Source: Streptomyces brevispora (lineage in GTDB: Bacteria; Actinomycetota; Actinomycetes; Streptomycetales; Streptomycetaceae). Taken from it: a stretch of DNA of 64,000 nucleotides. A program made the position numbers and the translations under genes. Below the pieces are notes generated by a model, which did no database searches, was not told the origin of the DNA, and was given only the letters and a program-made list of their open reading frames with translations. The stretch covers positions 4,650,001 through 4,714,000 of the forward strand of contig NZ_VIWW01000001.1 in assembly GCF_007829885.1 (NCBI RefSeq), in the 5' to 3' direction. Shown piece by piece: positions 1 through 9,272 of this stretch (the first letter of the stretch is position 1; the number at the start of each line of letters is the position of its first letter).

Positions 1-594
1 GTCTTCACCCTGGCCGTCCTCGTGCTGACCCTGTGCGGATTCGTCGTGACCTCGTTCGCGGGCGCGGAGCCGCTGTGGGCGGCGCTGGCGGGCGCCGCCG
101 TGCTGGCCGTACGGGCGCTGGCGAAACGGGAGACCACGGTGAAGGGGCTGGTGCACTCCGCCAACGTGCCGTTCTGCCTGTTCGTGCTGGCCCTGGGCGT
201 CGTCGTCAAGGCGGTCGTCGACCACGGCCTGGGCACCGGCATCGGCTGGCTCCTGCCCGACGGTTCCTCGCTGGCCGCGCTGCTGGCGGTGGCCGTGGTG
301 GCGGCCGTCCTCGCCAACCTGATCAACAACCTGCCGGCCATCCTCGCCCTGCTCCCGGTCGTCGCGGCGGCCGGCCCGGGTCCGCTGCTGGCCGCACTGA
401 TCGGGGTGAACCTCGGGCCGAACCTCACGTACGTCGGCTCGCTCGCCACCCTGCTGTGGCGTCGCATCCTGCACACGCACGGCGCGGCGCCGGAGCTCGG
501 TCACTTCACCAGGCTCGGGCTGCTGACCGTTCCGGCGACGCTGGTGGTGTCGACGGTCGCGCTGTGGGGGGCGCTGGGGGTGATCGGGGTGTGA
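1..594 (+). CDS. SLC13/ArsB-like membrane permease, C-terminal part (5' end outside window)
   Basis: The reading frame is already open at base 1, so only about 197 C-terminal residues are present. They form several hydrophobic segments separated by short loops. The motif LANLINNLPAILALLP followed by GVNLGPNLTYVGSLATLLW is typical of the ArsB/NhaD/SLC13 ion-transporter superfamily, in which such Asn/Pro-rich hairpins line the substrate site. The likely role is export or import of an anion such as arsenite, or of a carboxylate, across the cytoplasmic membrane; the substrate cannot be decided from this fragment. A GTG at 22 lies in frame but is internal to the fold. The gene ends 120 bases before the possible upstream start of the exporter gene and shows no overlap with it. 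Confidence 0.75.
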   Translation, partial: VFTLAVLVLTLCGFVVTSFAGAEPLWAALAGAAVLAVRALAKRETTVKGLVHSANVPFCLFVLALGVVVKAVVDHGLGTGIGWLLPDGSSLAALLAVAVVAAVLANLINNLPAILALLPVVAAAGPGPLLAALIGVNLGPNLTYVGSLATLLWRRILHTHGAAPELGHFTRLGLLTVPATLVVSTVALWGALGVIGV

Positions 595-810
595 CGTGCG
601 CACGGGAGGGCGTGCGGGCGCGTGCCGCGAGCCCGCCGTCCGGCCGTGGCGATGTCGTCCATACGTGGATCCGACGCCTGTGAATAAAGCCACGAATAGG
701 GCAAACGATCACAGATGACTGTCATGGTGAAGGCTCCAGGTCAGGTGTTTTTCGGCGCACGGTGCTGCCGAACCGCCGGAGAGGCCACGAACCCGCAGGG
801 AGTACGTCCC

Positions 811-3033
811 TTGGCTGCCATCGCCCGCTGGTGCATCGCTCACCGCCTTGTCACCGTCCTCATCTGGCTGTTCGCCCTCGGCGGCACAGCCGCTGCCGCC
901 GGGTTCGCGGGCAGTGCCTACACCAACGACTACGAGGCGCCCGGCACCGAATCCGGCCGTGCCGCCACGCTGCTGAAGAGCGGCTTCACGAACCTCGGCG
1001 GGGACACCGACACCATCGTCTGGCACACCGACGACTCCACCGTGCGGGCGACCGACGTCGAACAGAAGATGACCAGGACCCTGCACGAGGTCGAGCGGCT
1101 GCCGGGTGTCGGCGCCGTCAGCGGGCCCTACAACCAGGCGGGCTCCGGCCAGATCAGCGCGGACGGGCACACGGCCTACGCCACGCTCACCTTCGACCAG
1201 CAGGCCGACGACGTACCGGTGGCGCAGGCCGAGGCGGTCGTCCAGACCGCGAAGGCCGCATCCGGCGAACACCTCCAGGTCGAACTGGGCGGCTCGGCCA
1301 TAGCCCTCACCGAGGCGCCCGCCATCCACCTCAGCGAGGCCATCGGGGTCGTCGTCGCGGCCGTCGTGCTCTTCCTCGCCTTCGGCTCGCTCGCCGCCAG
1401 CATGCTGCCCATCGCCACCGCTCTCGTCTCGGTCGGAACGGCGTACGCGGGCATCATGCTGCTCGGGCACGTGATGACCGTCGCCGACTTCGCCCCGATG
1501 CTCGGCATGCTCGTCGGACTCGGGGTCGGCATCGACTACGCCCTCTTCATCGTCACCCGGCACCGCAGAGGGCTGCGGCGCGGCATGAGCGTTCCCGAGG
1601 CGGCGGAGCACGCGGTCGCAACGACCGGACGGGCCGTCGTCTTCGCCGGGGCCACCGTCTGCATCGCGCTGCTGGGCATGCTGATCCTGCGGCTGAGCTT
1701 CCTCAACGGTGTCGCCGTCGCCGCCTCGCTCACCGTCGTGCTGACCGTGGCGGCCGCCGTGACCCTGCTGCCGGCCCTGCTGTCCGTCATCGGCATGCGG
1801 GCGCTGAGCGGGCGCGAGCGCAGACAACTCGCCGAGCGCGGCCCGCAGCCGGACCTGCCCACCGGTTTCGCCGCCCGCTGGTCCGCCTTCGTCGAGCGGC
1901 ACCCCAAGCTGCTCGGAGGGATCGCGGTGCTGGTGATGGTGGTCCTCGCGATCCCCACCTTCTCGCTCCACCTGGGCACGTCCGACCAGGGGAACAACGC
2001 GAAGTCCTCGACCACCCGGCAGGCGTACGACCTGCTGGCGAGCGGGTTCGGCCCCGGCGTCAACGGACCGCTGACCATCGCCGCCCAGCTCGACGGTGCC
2101 GACGACCGCCTGGCGCTGGACGCGCTGCCCGCGACGCTGCGCGCCACCGACGGGGTGGCATGGGCCTACCCGGCCACGTACAACTCCAGCGGCGACACCG
2201 CGTTCGTCACCGTCGTACCGGACTCGGCGCCGCAGTCCCAGGAGACCAGCGCGCTCGTCGACCGGCTGCGTACGGACGTACTGCCGAAGGCGGCCGACAA
2301 CACCTCGCTCGAGACCCATGTGGGCGGTGTGACGGCCAGCTACGACGACTTCGCCCAGGTCGTCATCGGTAAACTTCCGCTCTTCATCGGTGTCGTCATA
2401 GGGCTCGGCTGCATGCTCCTGCTGATGGCCTTCCGGTCGGTCGGCATCCCGCTGAAGGCGGCGCTGATGAACGTGGCGGCGGTCGCCTCCTCGTTCGGCG
2501 TGATCGTCGCGATCTTCCAGTGGGGGTGGGGGAGCGAGCTGCTGGGACTGGGCAGTGCGGGCCCCATCGAACCCTTCCTGCCGGTCATCATGGTGTCCGT
2601 GCTCTTCGGCCTCTCCATGGACTACCAGGTGTTCCTGGTCGGCCGGATGTACGAGGAGTGGCTGGAGACCGGCGACAACCGGCGGGCGGTCCGGGTGGGC
2701 CTCGCCGAGACCAGCCGGGTGATCAACTCGGCTGCGGTGATCATGATTTCGGTCTTCCTCGCCTTCGTGCTCAGTGGCGACCGGGTCATCGCGATGTTCG
2801 GAATCGCACTCGCCGCGGCCGTCGCGCTGGACGCCTTCGTCCTGCGTACGCTGCTGGTTCCCGCCCTGATGCATCTGCTGGGCGGGGCGAACTGGTGGCT
2901 GCCGGGCTGGCTGGACCGCAGGCTGCCGCGTCTCAGCATCGAGCCGCCCGGCTGCCGGGCGCCGGACGCGAAGATCCCGGGGGCGGGCGTGAGCCAGGAC
3001 GACGCCGTACCGGCCGCGCAACGCGTCCACTGA
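811..3033 (+). CDS. MMPL-family RND-type membrane exporter
   Basis: A protein of about 740 residues with the MMPL layout: one N-terminal membrane helix, an extracellular loop, five helices, a second loop, then a second bundle. The duplicated proton-relay helices are visible as GVGIDYALFIVTRHR near residue 240 and SMDYQVFLVGRMYEE near residue 600, both carrying the Asp-Tyr pair of the family. Relatives in actinobacteria export lipids, siderophores or hydrophobic drugs by proton motive force; this substrate is unknown. I chose the TTG at 811 because a purine-rich site (796-802) sits 8 bases upstream and the protein then starts just before the first helix, as in relatives. An in-frame ATG at 715 would add 32 unstructured, Cys- and Arg-containing residues and has no clear ribosome site. 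Confidence 0.88.
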   Translation: MAAIARWCIAHRLVTVLIWLFALGGTAAAAGFAGSAYTNDYEAPGTESGRAATLLKSGFTNLGGDTDTIVWHTDDSTVRATDVEQKMTRTLHEVERLPGVGAVSGPYNQAGSGQISADGHTAYATLTFDQQADDVPVAQAEAVVQTAKAASGEHLQVELGGSAIALTEAPAIHLSEAIGVVVAAVVLFLAFGSLAASMLPIATALVSVGTAYAGIMLLGHVMTVADFAPMLGMLVGLGVGIDYALFIVTRHRRGLRRGMSVPEAAEHAVATTGRAVVFAGATVCIALLGMLILRLSFLNGVAVAASLTVVLTVAAAVTLLPALLSVIGMRALSGRERRQLAERGPQPDLPTGFAARWSAFVERHPKLLGGIAVLVMVVLAIPTFSLHLGTSDQGNNAKSSTTRQAYDLLASGFGPGVNGPLTIAAQLDGADDRLALDALPATLRATDGVAWAYPATYNSSGDTAFVTVVPDSAPQSQETSALVDRLRTDVLPKAADNTSLETHVGGVTASYDDFAQVVIGKLPLFIGVVIGLGCMLLLMAFRSVGIPLKAALMNVAAVASSFGVIVAIFQWGWGSELLGLGSAGPIEPFLPVIMVSVLFGLSMDYQVFLVGRMYEEWLETGDNRRAVRVGLAETSRVINSAAVIMISVFLAFVLSGDRVIAMFGIALAAAVALDAFVLRTLLVPALMHLLGGANWWLPGWLDRRLPRLSIEPPGCRAPDAKIPGAGVSQDDAVPAAQRVH

Positions 3034-3194
3034 TCAGCGCGGAACCGTGGCACGCAAGATACGGGAAGGGGCACGGTGTTCGCGCCCACCGGCCCCGGAA
3101 CGGCGGGCCGGGCAGGGGGTGAACCGGGGGTTCGGGGGCGGGGCGTCGCCGGGCGTTAAGAACGTTCTCATCCGGGGCGCCTAGCGTGCGGGAA

Positions 3195-3875
3195 ATGAAC
3201 CCCACTGCTCCCACTACTCCCACTACTCCCACCGTTCCCACCGCCGAGGGCGACGGAGAGCGGGAGACGGCGAAGAAGACCGTCACCGAAACCGCCGGCG
3301 CCAAGGACACGGCGAAGCACCTCGACGAGGCACGTACCGGGCCCGGAAAGGCCGCGGACCGTGATGCCGATGCCGATGCCGATGCGGCGATGGACGCCGA
3401 CGCCGACCTTGACGCTGCTGAGCAGGACTTCGACCTCGATCCGGACGCCGACGAGTCCGACAACGAGTCCGCAGGCCTCGGCACCGCCGCCGCGGCCGTC
3501 GTCTCCGTCGGCCTCGGCATCGTCTCGCTCACCGGGGCCTGGAGCGGCCGGGTAGCCGCCGAGCGCGAGACGCTGATCGGACAGATCAAGACATCGTCGG
3601 GCGGTTCCGCGGCGCAGCAGATCTCCGAGATCTACGGCGACGCCTGGCACGCCACCGCACTGGTCAACGGCCTCTTCGGGCTCCTCGCGCTGCTGGTCGG
3701 CGGCTACGTCCTGGTCCGGCCCGCGTTCGGTGCCCCGTCCGCACACCCGCAGGCCGGCTGGGTCCGCGCGGTGGCCATGGGCGGAATCGCGCTCGGTGTG
3801 CTCGGTGTGCTGATCTCCGTGGGCATGTACTTCGACCTCATCGTCGCCCTGCCCACGGCGACGGCGGGAAGCTGA
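3195..3875 (+). CDS. Small acidic-linker membrane protein, function unknown
   Basis: About 226 residues. The first 35 residues are Thr/Pro/Glu-rich; residues 50-90 contain an Asp-Ala repeat run (DADADADAAMDADADLDAA) and are very acidic; three hydrophobic segments follow (about 95-117, 153-173 and 188-218). This looks like a membrane-anchored protein with a long disordered, charged N-terminal arm, probably cytoplasmic. I do not recognise a named family. The ATG at 3195 is preceded by TAGCGT at 3182-3187, exactly seven bases upstream, which fits a leaderless transcript; an in-frame GTG at 3186 is the alternative. The gene stands alone between the exporter and the 59-residue gene. Confidence 0.75.
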   Translation: MNPTAPTTPTTPTVPTAEGDGERETAKKTVTETAGAKDTAKHLDEARTGPGKAADRDADADADAAMDADADLDAAEQDFDLDPDADESDNESAGLGTAAAAVVSVGLGIVSLTGAWSGRVAAERETLIGQIKTSSGGSAAQQISEIYGDAWHATALVNGLFGLLALLVGGYVLVRPAFGAPSAHPQAGWVRAVAMGGIALGVLGVLISVGMYFDLIVALPTATAGS

Positions 3876-4097
3876 CCCCGAGCGGCAGGTACGGCGCCTC
3901 CCGGCGCGGCCTAAGGCATCTGCGGGGGTGTTCACCGCCCTTGTGCGGCGGCGTGGGCGCCCGACTAAGGCCCCGGCCCGTCAGAGATGCGTAACTCGCC
4001 CGATGCGGCGGCACCCCCTGGGCGACGAAAGTAGTGGCACGGCAGAGGAACTGCCGCCACCGAGGCCCAACGGGCCCTCGTCACCAGGGGGAATCGC

Positions 4098-4277
4098 ATG
4101 TACGAGCTGGAGCTCCACAAGATCAGGCACGCCGAACTGATCCGCCGCGCCGACAACCAGCGGCTCATCCGGGAGGCACGCCGTGCCGGCCGGGCCGTCC
4201 GCAGGTCGGCACGCAAGGAGCGCGAGAGGATGGTGAACGCGGCCAGGGAACGGGAACGGTTCACGCACGCCGCGTAA
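4098..4277 (+). CDS. 59-residue basic protein, conserved in Streptomyces, function unknown
   Basis: A 59-residue ORF starting MYELELHKIRHAELIRRADNQ and continuing with many Arg, Ala and Glu residues, ending in RFTHAA. It is predicted to be almost entirely helical and amphipathic, with no membrane segment or cysteine. A strong ribosome site (AGGGGG, 4086-4091) lies 6 bases before the ATG, and codon third positions are GC-rich, which supports expression. It ends 13 bases before the earliest start of the large LAL regulator, so the two may be cotranscribed. From memory, similar short proteins are found upstream of LuxR-type genes in other Streptomyces; function is not known. Confidence 0.65.
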   Translation: MYELELHKIRHAELIRRADNQRLIREARRAGRAVRRSARKERERMVNAARERERFTHAA

Positions 4278-4290
4278 GGGCCGAAGGACG

Positions 4291-7200
4291 ATGCCTGTCC
4301 AGCTTCCCGGCTCCGCGATGTCGGACCCGTGTGCGATGCTCGGCGTCGTGGAGACCAGGTCAGTCAGTCCCGTGTTCGTCGGCCGCGCAGGCGAACTCAC
4401 CTCGCTCACCGATGCGCTCGCCCGTGCCACCGCGGAAGGCACCGGCCCGGCCCGCGGCTCCGGCGGAGAGCCGCAGGCGCTGCTCATCGGTGGCGAGGCG
4501 GGCGTGGGCAAGACCCGGCTGGTCGAGGAGTTCCTCGCGGTGGCGGCCCGCCGCGAGGCCGTCGTCGCCGTGGGTGGCTGCGTGGAGATCGGCGCCGACG
4601 GTCTGCCGTACGCCCCCTTCTCCACGGCCCTGCGCGCCCTGCGCCGCGTCCTGCCCGACGAGATGGCCGCGGCCTGCGCGGGGCAGGAGGGCGAACTGGC
4701 CCGGCTGCTTCCCGAACTCGGCGAGCCCGGCCGGGACTCGGCCGACGAGCACGGCACCGCCCGGCTCTTCGAGCTCACCGTCAGGCTGCTGGAGCGCATC
4801 TCCGCGGAGCGCGCGGTCGTGCTCGTCCTGGAGGACCTGCACTGGGCCGACGCCTCCACCCGGCACCTCCTCGCCTACCTGTTCCGTACGCTGCGCAGCG
4901 GCCGCCTCGTCGTGGTCGGCACCTACCGGGCCGACGACATCCACCGCCGGCACCCCCTGCGCCCGCTCCTGGCCGAACTGGACCGGGTCCGGACCGTCCG
5001 CCGCATCGAGCTCGCCCGCTTCAACCGGGCCGAGGTCCGCCGGCAGCTCGCCGGCATCCTCGCGGGAACCCCCGAACCGGCCCTGGTGGACGAGATATTC
5101 GAGCGCTCCGACGGCAACGCCTTCTTCGTCGAGGAGCTCGCCTGCAGCCTGGAGTGCGGCGACGGGGCCGGAGTCCCCGACTCGCTGCGCGATCTCCTCC
5201 TGGTCCGGGTCGAGGCGCTCTCCGACGACGCCCAGAAAGTCGCCCGGATCGTGGCCGAGGGCGGCTCCGCCGTCGAGTACGAACTGCTGGCCGCCGTCGC
5301 CGGCCTCACCGAGGACGACCTCATCGAAGCCCTGCGGGGAGCGGTCGGCGCCAACCTGCTGCTCACCACCCCGGAGGGCAACGGCTACCGCTTCCGGCAC
5401 TCCCTGGTCCGCGAGGCCGTCAGCGACGACCTGCTGCCGGGCGAACGCTCCCGGCTCAACCGCCGTTACGCCGAGGCCCTGGAGACCGACCCCACCCTCG
5501 TCCGCGACGGGGAACGCGCCACCCGCCTGGCCAGCTACTGGTACGGCGCGCACGACGCCGCCAAGGCCCTGCCCGCCGTGCTGAAGGCTTCCGTCGAAGC
5601 GCGCCACCGCAACGCCTACTCCGAGCAACTCAGGCTTCTGGAACGGGCGATGGAGCTGTGGGACGATGCTCCCGAAGCGATACGCGGCACCCTGCGCCCC
5701 ATCGACTACGCCGAGGTCTACCCGGCCTGTGGCCGCGACAGCGCCACCCCCCTGAGCTATCTCGACCTGATGGCCGAGGCCACCGTCGCCGCCCGTTTCG
5801 GCGGGGACCGCGAACGGGCCCTCGCCATCTGCAAGAAGGCCCTGCGCATCCTGGAGAGCGGGGACGACGCCCTGCGCGCCGCCTGGTTCTGGGTCCAGCG
5901 CTCCCGACTGATCCAGGACCTCGCCCGGGGGGACGGCTGGGCGGAACTGGCCACCGCCGAGGAACTGGTCCGTGGACTGCCCCCCTCGGCCGTGCACGCG
6001 GACGTCCTGATGAGCGTGGCCGGCTGGGGCGCCCTGCACCGCCCCGGCGCCGACACCCTCGCCGCCGCCGACCGGGCCGTGGAGTACGCCCGGCTGGTCG
6101 GCGACGAGTACATCGAGCTGCACGCACGCCTCACCCGCGGCTGGCTGACCGCCGACGCCGGAGACGTCGACGAGGGCATCGCCGAGATGTATGCCGTCCG
6201 CGACCGGGCCGACGAGCTGTGCCTCATCGGCATCATGGGCCGCGCCAGCATCAACCTTCCCTCCACCCTCGAAGCCATGGGCCGTTCCCTGGAAGCCGTG
6301 GCCGCCGCCGACCACGGGATCGAGATCTGCCACAGCCACGGCATCGCCGACACGGAGGCCTGGGTCCGCACCAACCAGGCTATGTCCCTGTTCTCGCTCG
6401 GTCACTGGGACGAGGCCCTGGCCACCATCGAGGCCGCCGCCCGCAAGGCGCTGTCCCGCAAACCCCAGGGGCTGATCGCCGCCCGCCGCACCGAAGTGGC
6501 CCTGGCACGCGGAGACTTCTCCGAGGCCGAACGGCAACTCGCGCTCAACAAGCGGAGCTTCGGCTCCCGCGACCCACAACCCCAGCACTTCATCAACGCC
6601 GTGCGCCACACCATCACCCTCGCCGTGCAGCAGGGCCGCCTTCCCGAGGCCCGGACGGCCTTCGAGGCCCAGGCGGAGGTGGGCTTCCCGACCGGCACCC
6701 AGCGCTACGCCATGCCCCTGCTGCACGTCGTCGCGGCGGCCGAGGCCGATGCCCGCGGCCTGCCCGCCACCGAACCGGGCCGGCCGGCGAACCTCGCCCT
6801 GATCCGCACACACCTCAAGCGGCTGCCGATGGTCGTCCCCGTATGGGTGGCCTACGGTCTGCTCATCGATGCCGAACTGGCCCGCGCCGAAGGCCTCGAC
6901 ACCCCCGGGCACTGGTCCCGCGCCGCACAGGCCTTCACCCCGCTGCACCGTCCGTACGAACTGGCCCAGATCCGCCACCGCTGGGCCGAGGCCCTGCTCG
7001 TGGCCTCCGGCGACCGGCCCACGGCCACCGTCCTGCTGCGCGAGGCATACGGCACCGCCCGGCAGCTCGGCGCCCGCCCGCTGGCCGAGACCATCGAGCT
7101 GCTGGCAGGACGCGCCCGCATCGCTCTGACGGCCCCCGACGAGCCGCACACCCCCGGCTCCGGCCCCGAGATCCTGGTGGCTGTCACGGTCCCGGACGGC

Positions 7201-7491
7201 GACGGCGCCACCGGCGAGCGGACCGGCCGGGACCACTCCGAGGAGCAGCTGCGGGCCGTGGTCGCCGCCGCTGTGGAGTCCTTCGGGCTGACCCGGCGCG
7301 AACAGGACGTGCACCGGCTCGTCGCCGAGGGCCACACCAACCGCAGGATCGCCGAGGAGCTCTACATCTCGCCCAAGACCGTGAGCGTGCACGTCTCCAA
7401 CATCCTGGCCAAGCTCGGTGTGGCCGGCCGGGGCGAGGCCGCCGCGCTCGCGCACCGGCTGCGTCTCTACCGCACGCCGACGGGTTCCTGA
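4291..7491 (+). CDS. LAL-type LuxR transcriptional regulator with N-terminal AAA ATPase
   Basis: A large regulator of up to 1066 residues. The N-terminus carries an FVGR motif and a Walker A loop (GGEAGVGKTRL, about residues 64-74), then a Walker B-like VLVLEDLHWAD; a long helical TPR-like middle follows; the last 65 residues are a LuxR/GerE helix-turn-helix (LTRREQDVHRLVAEG...NRRIAEELYISPKTVSVHVSNILAKLGV). Proteins of this LAL family sense small molecules or partners through the STAND ATPase part and activate pathway genes. The start is uncertain: ATG 4291 has a poorly spaced site (AAGGA), whereas GTG 4348 is seven bases after a GATGCT -10-like box and begins METRSVSPVFVGR, closer to the usual N-terminus. 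No biosynthetic cluster is adjacent, so the target is unknown. Confidence 0.88.
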   Translation: MPVQLPGSAMSDPCAMLGVVETRSVSPVFVGRAGELTSLTDALARATAEGTGPARGSGGEPQALLIGGEAGVGKTRLVEEFLAVAARREAVVAVGGCVEIGADGLPYAPFSTALRALRRVLPDEMAAACAGQEGELARLLPELGEPGRDSADEHGTARLFELTVRLLERISAERAVVLVLEDLHWADASTRHLLAYLFRTLRSGRLVVVGTYRADDIHRRHPLRPLLAELDRVRTVRRIELARFNRAEVRRQLAGILAGTPEPALVDEIFERSDGNAFFVEELACSLECGDGAGVPDSLRDLLLVRVEALSDDAQKVARIVAEGGSAVEYELLAAVAGLTEDDLIEALRGAVGANLLLTTPEGNGYRFRHSLVREAVSDDLLPGERSRLNRRYAEALETDPTLVRDGERATRLASYWYGAHDAAKALPAVLKASVEARHRNAYSEQLRLLERAMELWDDAPEAIRGTLRPIDYAEVYPACGRDSATPLSYLDLMAEATVAARFGGDRERALAICKKALRILESGDDALRAAWFWVQRSRLIQDLARGDGWAELATAEELVRGLPPSAVHADVLMSVAGWGALHRPGADTLAAADRAVEYARLVGDEYIELHARLTRGWLTADAGDVDEGIAEMYAVRDRADELCLIGIMGRASINLPSTLEAMGRSLEAVAAADHGIEICHSHGIADTEAWVRTNQAMSLFSLGHWDEALATIEAAARKALSRKPQGLIAARRTEVALARGDFSEAERQLALNKRSFGSRDPQPQHFINAVRHTITLAVQQGRLPEARTAFEAQAEVGFPTGTQRYAMPLLHVVAAAEADARGLPATEPGRPANLALIRTHLKRLPMVVPVWVAYGLLIDAELARAEGLDTPGHWSRAAQAFTPLHRPYELAQIRHRWAEALLVASGDRPTATVLLREAYGTARQLGARPLAETIELLAGRARIALTAPDEPHTPGSGPEILVAVTVPDGDGATGERTGRDHSEEQLRAVVAAAVESFGLTRREQDVHRLVAEGHTNRRIAEELYISPKTVSVHVSNILAKLGVAGRGEAAALAHRLRLYRTPTGS

Positions 7492-7527
7492 GGGCTGTCC
7501 CGCGGTCCCCGGCGGGCGGGACAGGCC

Positions 7528-7785
7528 TCAGAGCCTCTCGCCGCGCTCGCCGGCGGCCCCGCCGGACTCGGGGTCCCCGGGCCCTGGTTCACCGGGGCCC
7601 GTGTGCTCGGGTTCTCCGTCCCCGGCGTCCGGTCGGCGGACCACCACCCTGCCCGAGGTGAGGTCTATCGGGCCGCGCGCCGGGTCGCCGATGCCGAGAT
7701 CCACCCGGCTCAGCTCCAGCCGCCGCTGTTCCTCGGCAGCGTGCTTGCGGCCCGGTGCGAAGAGTTCCTCGAAGAAGTTGAACAC
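7528..7785 (-). CDS. 85-residue DUF6191-like protein
   Basis: An 85-residue protein starting at GTG 7785 with a ribosome site (GGCGGAAGGG) 10 bases upstream. The sequence begins MFNFFEELFAPGRKHAAEEQ and continues with LELSRVD...DPARGPIDLTSGRVVVRRP, a pattern I associate with the short actinobacterial family DUF6191; the C-terminal 30 residues are Gly/Pro/Glu-rich and probably disordered. No signal peptide or catalytic motif is visible. The frame stays open upstream to 7869, but that extension overlaps the sugar-dehydrogenase stop region and lacks a good start. It lies 31 bases downstream of that lipoprotein gene on the same strand, so readthrough expression is likely. Confidence 0.65.
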   Translation of the reverse strand: MFNFFEELFAPGRKHAAEEQRRLELSRVDLGIGDPARGPIDLTSGRVVVRRPDAGDGEPEHTGPGEPGPGDPESGGAAGERGERL

Positions 7786-7816
7786 CGGCCGCGCACCCTT
7801 CCGCCTGCTGTAGCCG

Positions 7817-9097
7817 CTACCGCACCTCAAGCACCAGGATCTTGTCGTCTCCCGGCTTCGGGGTGCCACGGGTGTCCGTCTCGCTCGTGACGAGATAGAG
7901 CTTGTCGCCGTCGGCCGCGAGCACGGTGCGCAAACGGCCGTACTTCCCCTTCAGGAACGACTGCGGGGCCGCCAGAGGTTCCCTGTCCGCCGTACCGGAC
8001 AGCGGAATCCGCCAGAGCCGCTCACCGCGCAGAGCGGCCATCCAGATGGAACCCTTGGCGAAAGCGATGCCGCTCGGGGACGCCTCGGACGGCTTCCACT
8101 GTGCCACGGGATCACGGAACCCCGCCTTGCCCGCCTTGCCCTCGACCTCCGGCCAGCCATAGTTTCCGCCCGGCACGATCAGGTTGAGCTCGTCCCAGGT
8201 GTCCTGGCCGAATTCGGACGCCCACAGCCGCTTGTGGTTGTCCCAGGCCAGCCCCTCCACATCGCGGTGACCGTACGAATACACCACGGAGTCGGCCTGC
8301 GGATTGCCGTGCAGCGGCTCGCCGTCCGGCGTCATCCGCAGGATCTTGCCGGCCAGGGACTTCTTGTCCTGCGCGAGGCCGCGATCCCCTGTCTCGCCGG
8401 TCCCCGCGTACAGCATGTGGTCCGGGCCGAAGGCGATCCGCCCGCCGTTGTGGATGGAGCCCTTCGGGATGCCCCGCAGAATCGTGTCGGGAGCGCCCAG
8501 CAACTGACCGGTCGTCGTCCCCTTCTCGTCGTAGAGCATGCGGGCGATGCGATTGTCCGAGGCCGTGGTGAAGTACGCGTACACCAGGTGGTCCGTGCCG
8601 AAGGCGGGAGAGACCGCGATCCCCAGCAGCCCGCCCTCCCCGGCGGGAGCCACGCCGGGCACGGCGCCCAGCAGCGTCTTCTTCCCGCTCTTCGCGTCGA
8701 CCCTGGTGATCGTGCCCTTGTCGCGCGAGGACACCAGCAGGTCACCGTCCGGCAGGGCCGCGAGGCCCCACGGCGAGTCGAGCCCCTCGGTCAGGGTCGA
8801 CACCACCTTCACCGAGCCCTTCGCGGGCGGCGGATCGGCCATGGGACGCGAGGCGGACGGCGAGGCCGCCGGGCTCGACCGGGCCGTCGGGGACCCGGCC
8901 GGTGATCCCGTCCCCTGGCCCACCGTGCCCTCCACCCCCTCCGGTGAGGAGCACCCCGCGGCGAGCATCAGGGCACCCACCGCCAGTGCGGCCACCGCTC
9001 CGCGCCGTGCTCCCGCCCCCGTACGCCTCCGCGCAACGCGACGACTCCCATGACGCGTCGTATGACGCCCCGCCGGGTCCTGCCCAGATCCGAACAC
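7817..9097 (-). CDS. PQQ-dependent sugar dehydrogenase-like lipoprotein (GSDH family)
   Basis: About 426 residues. An Arg-rich n-region, a hydrophobic stretch and the lipobox LMLAAGC (Cys 49) mark a lipoprotein anchored on the outer face of the membrane. A Ser/Pro/Ala linker follows, then a six-bladed beta-propeller of the glucose/sorbosone dehydrogenase family, shown by SPWGLAALPDGDLLVSSRD, GGLLGIAVSPAF, IHNGGRIAFGPDHMLYAGTGE and the late VPGGNYGWPEVEG. Members oxidise sugars with PQQ, but many actinobacterial homologues have no proven activity, so a sugar-binding role remains possible. Start GTG 9097 has GAAGGGA 8 bases upstream. No PQQ biosynthesis genes are present in this window. Confidence 0.85.
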   Translation of the reverse strand: MFGSGQDPAGRHTTRHGSRRVARRRTGAGARRGAVAALAVGALMLAAGCSSPEGVEGTVGQGTGSPAGSPTARSSPAASPSASRPMADPPPAKGSVKVVSTLTEGLDSPWGLAALPDGDLLVSSRDKGTITRVDAKSGKKTLLGAVPGVAPAGEGGLLGIAVSPAFGTDHLVYAYFTTASDNRIARMLYDEKGTTTGQLLGAPDTILRGIPKGSIHNGGRIAFGPDHMLYAGTGETGDRGLAQDKKSLAGKILRMTPDGEPLHGNPQADSVVYSYGHRDVEGLAWDNHKRLWASEFGQDTWDELNLIVPGGNYGWPEVEGKAGKAGFRDPVAQWKPSEASPSGIAFAKGSIWMAALRGERLWRIPLSGTADREPLAAPQSFLKGKYGRLRTVLAADGDKLYLVTSETDTRGTPKPGDDKILVLEVR

Positions 9098-9181
9098 CGC
9101 ACCGATCCCTTCGACGGCCGCCTGTCCACTGTTCTTACACCGCGGCCCGGCCCGAGGTTCCCACCGACCGCCGACTTTCTT

Positions 9182-9223
9182 GGTCAGCGGTCAGCGGTCA
9201 GTGGTCAGCGGTCAGCGGTCGGT
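9182..9223. repeat. Six tandem heptamers GGTCAGC
   Basis: Six head-to-tail 7-base units: GGTCAGC, GGTCAGC, GGTCAGT, GGTCAGC, GGTCAGC and GGTCGGT. The array is directly followed by the short repeat GGTGACC-GGTGACC. It lies in the roughly 175-base gap between the starts of the sugar-dehydrogenase (leftward) and the end of the aldo/keto reductase (leftward). It is outside any coding frame that looks real. Confidence 0.85.
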
Positions 9224-9272
9224 GACCGGTGACCACCGCCCGCCCGTGCCGCGCCCGCCCGTACCCCCGTGC

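Noticed and set aside
709..3030. Very long minus-strand open frame opposite the MMPL gene
   Set aside because: It is the mirror frame of a GC-rich gene; composition is Arg/Gly/Asp-rich, without domains or ribosome site.
4360..7455. Long minus-strand frame opposite the LAL regulator
   Set aside because: Same shadow effect; low-complexity Gly/Val/Gln sequence and no recognisable motif.
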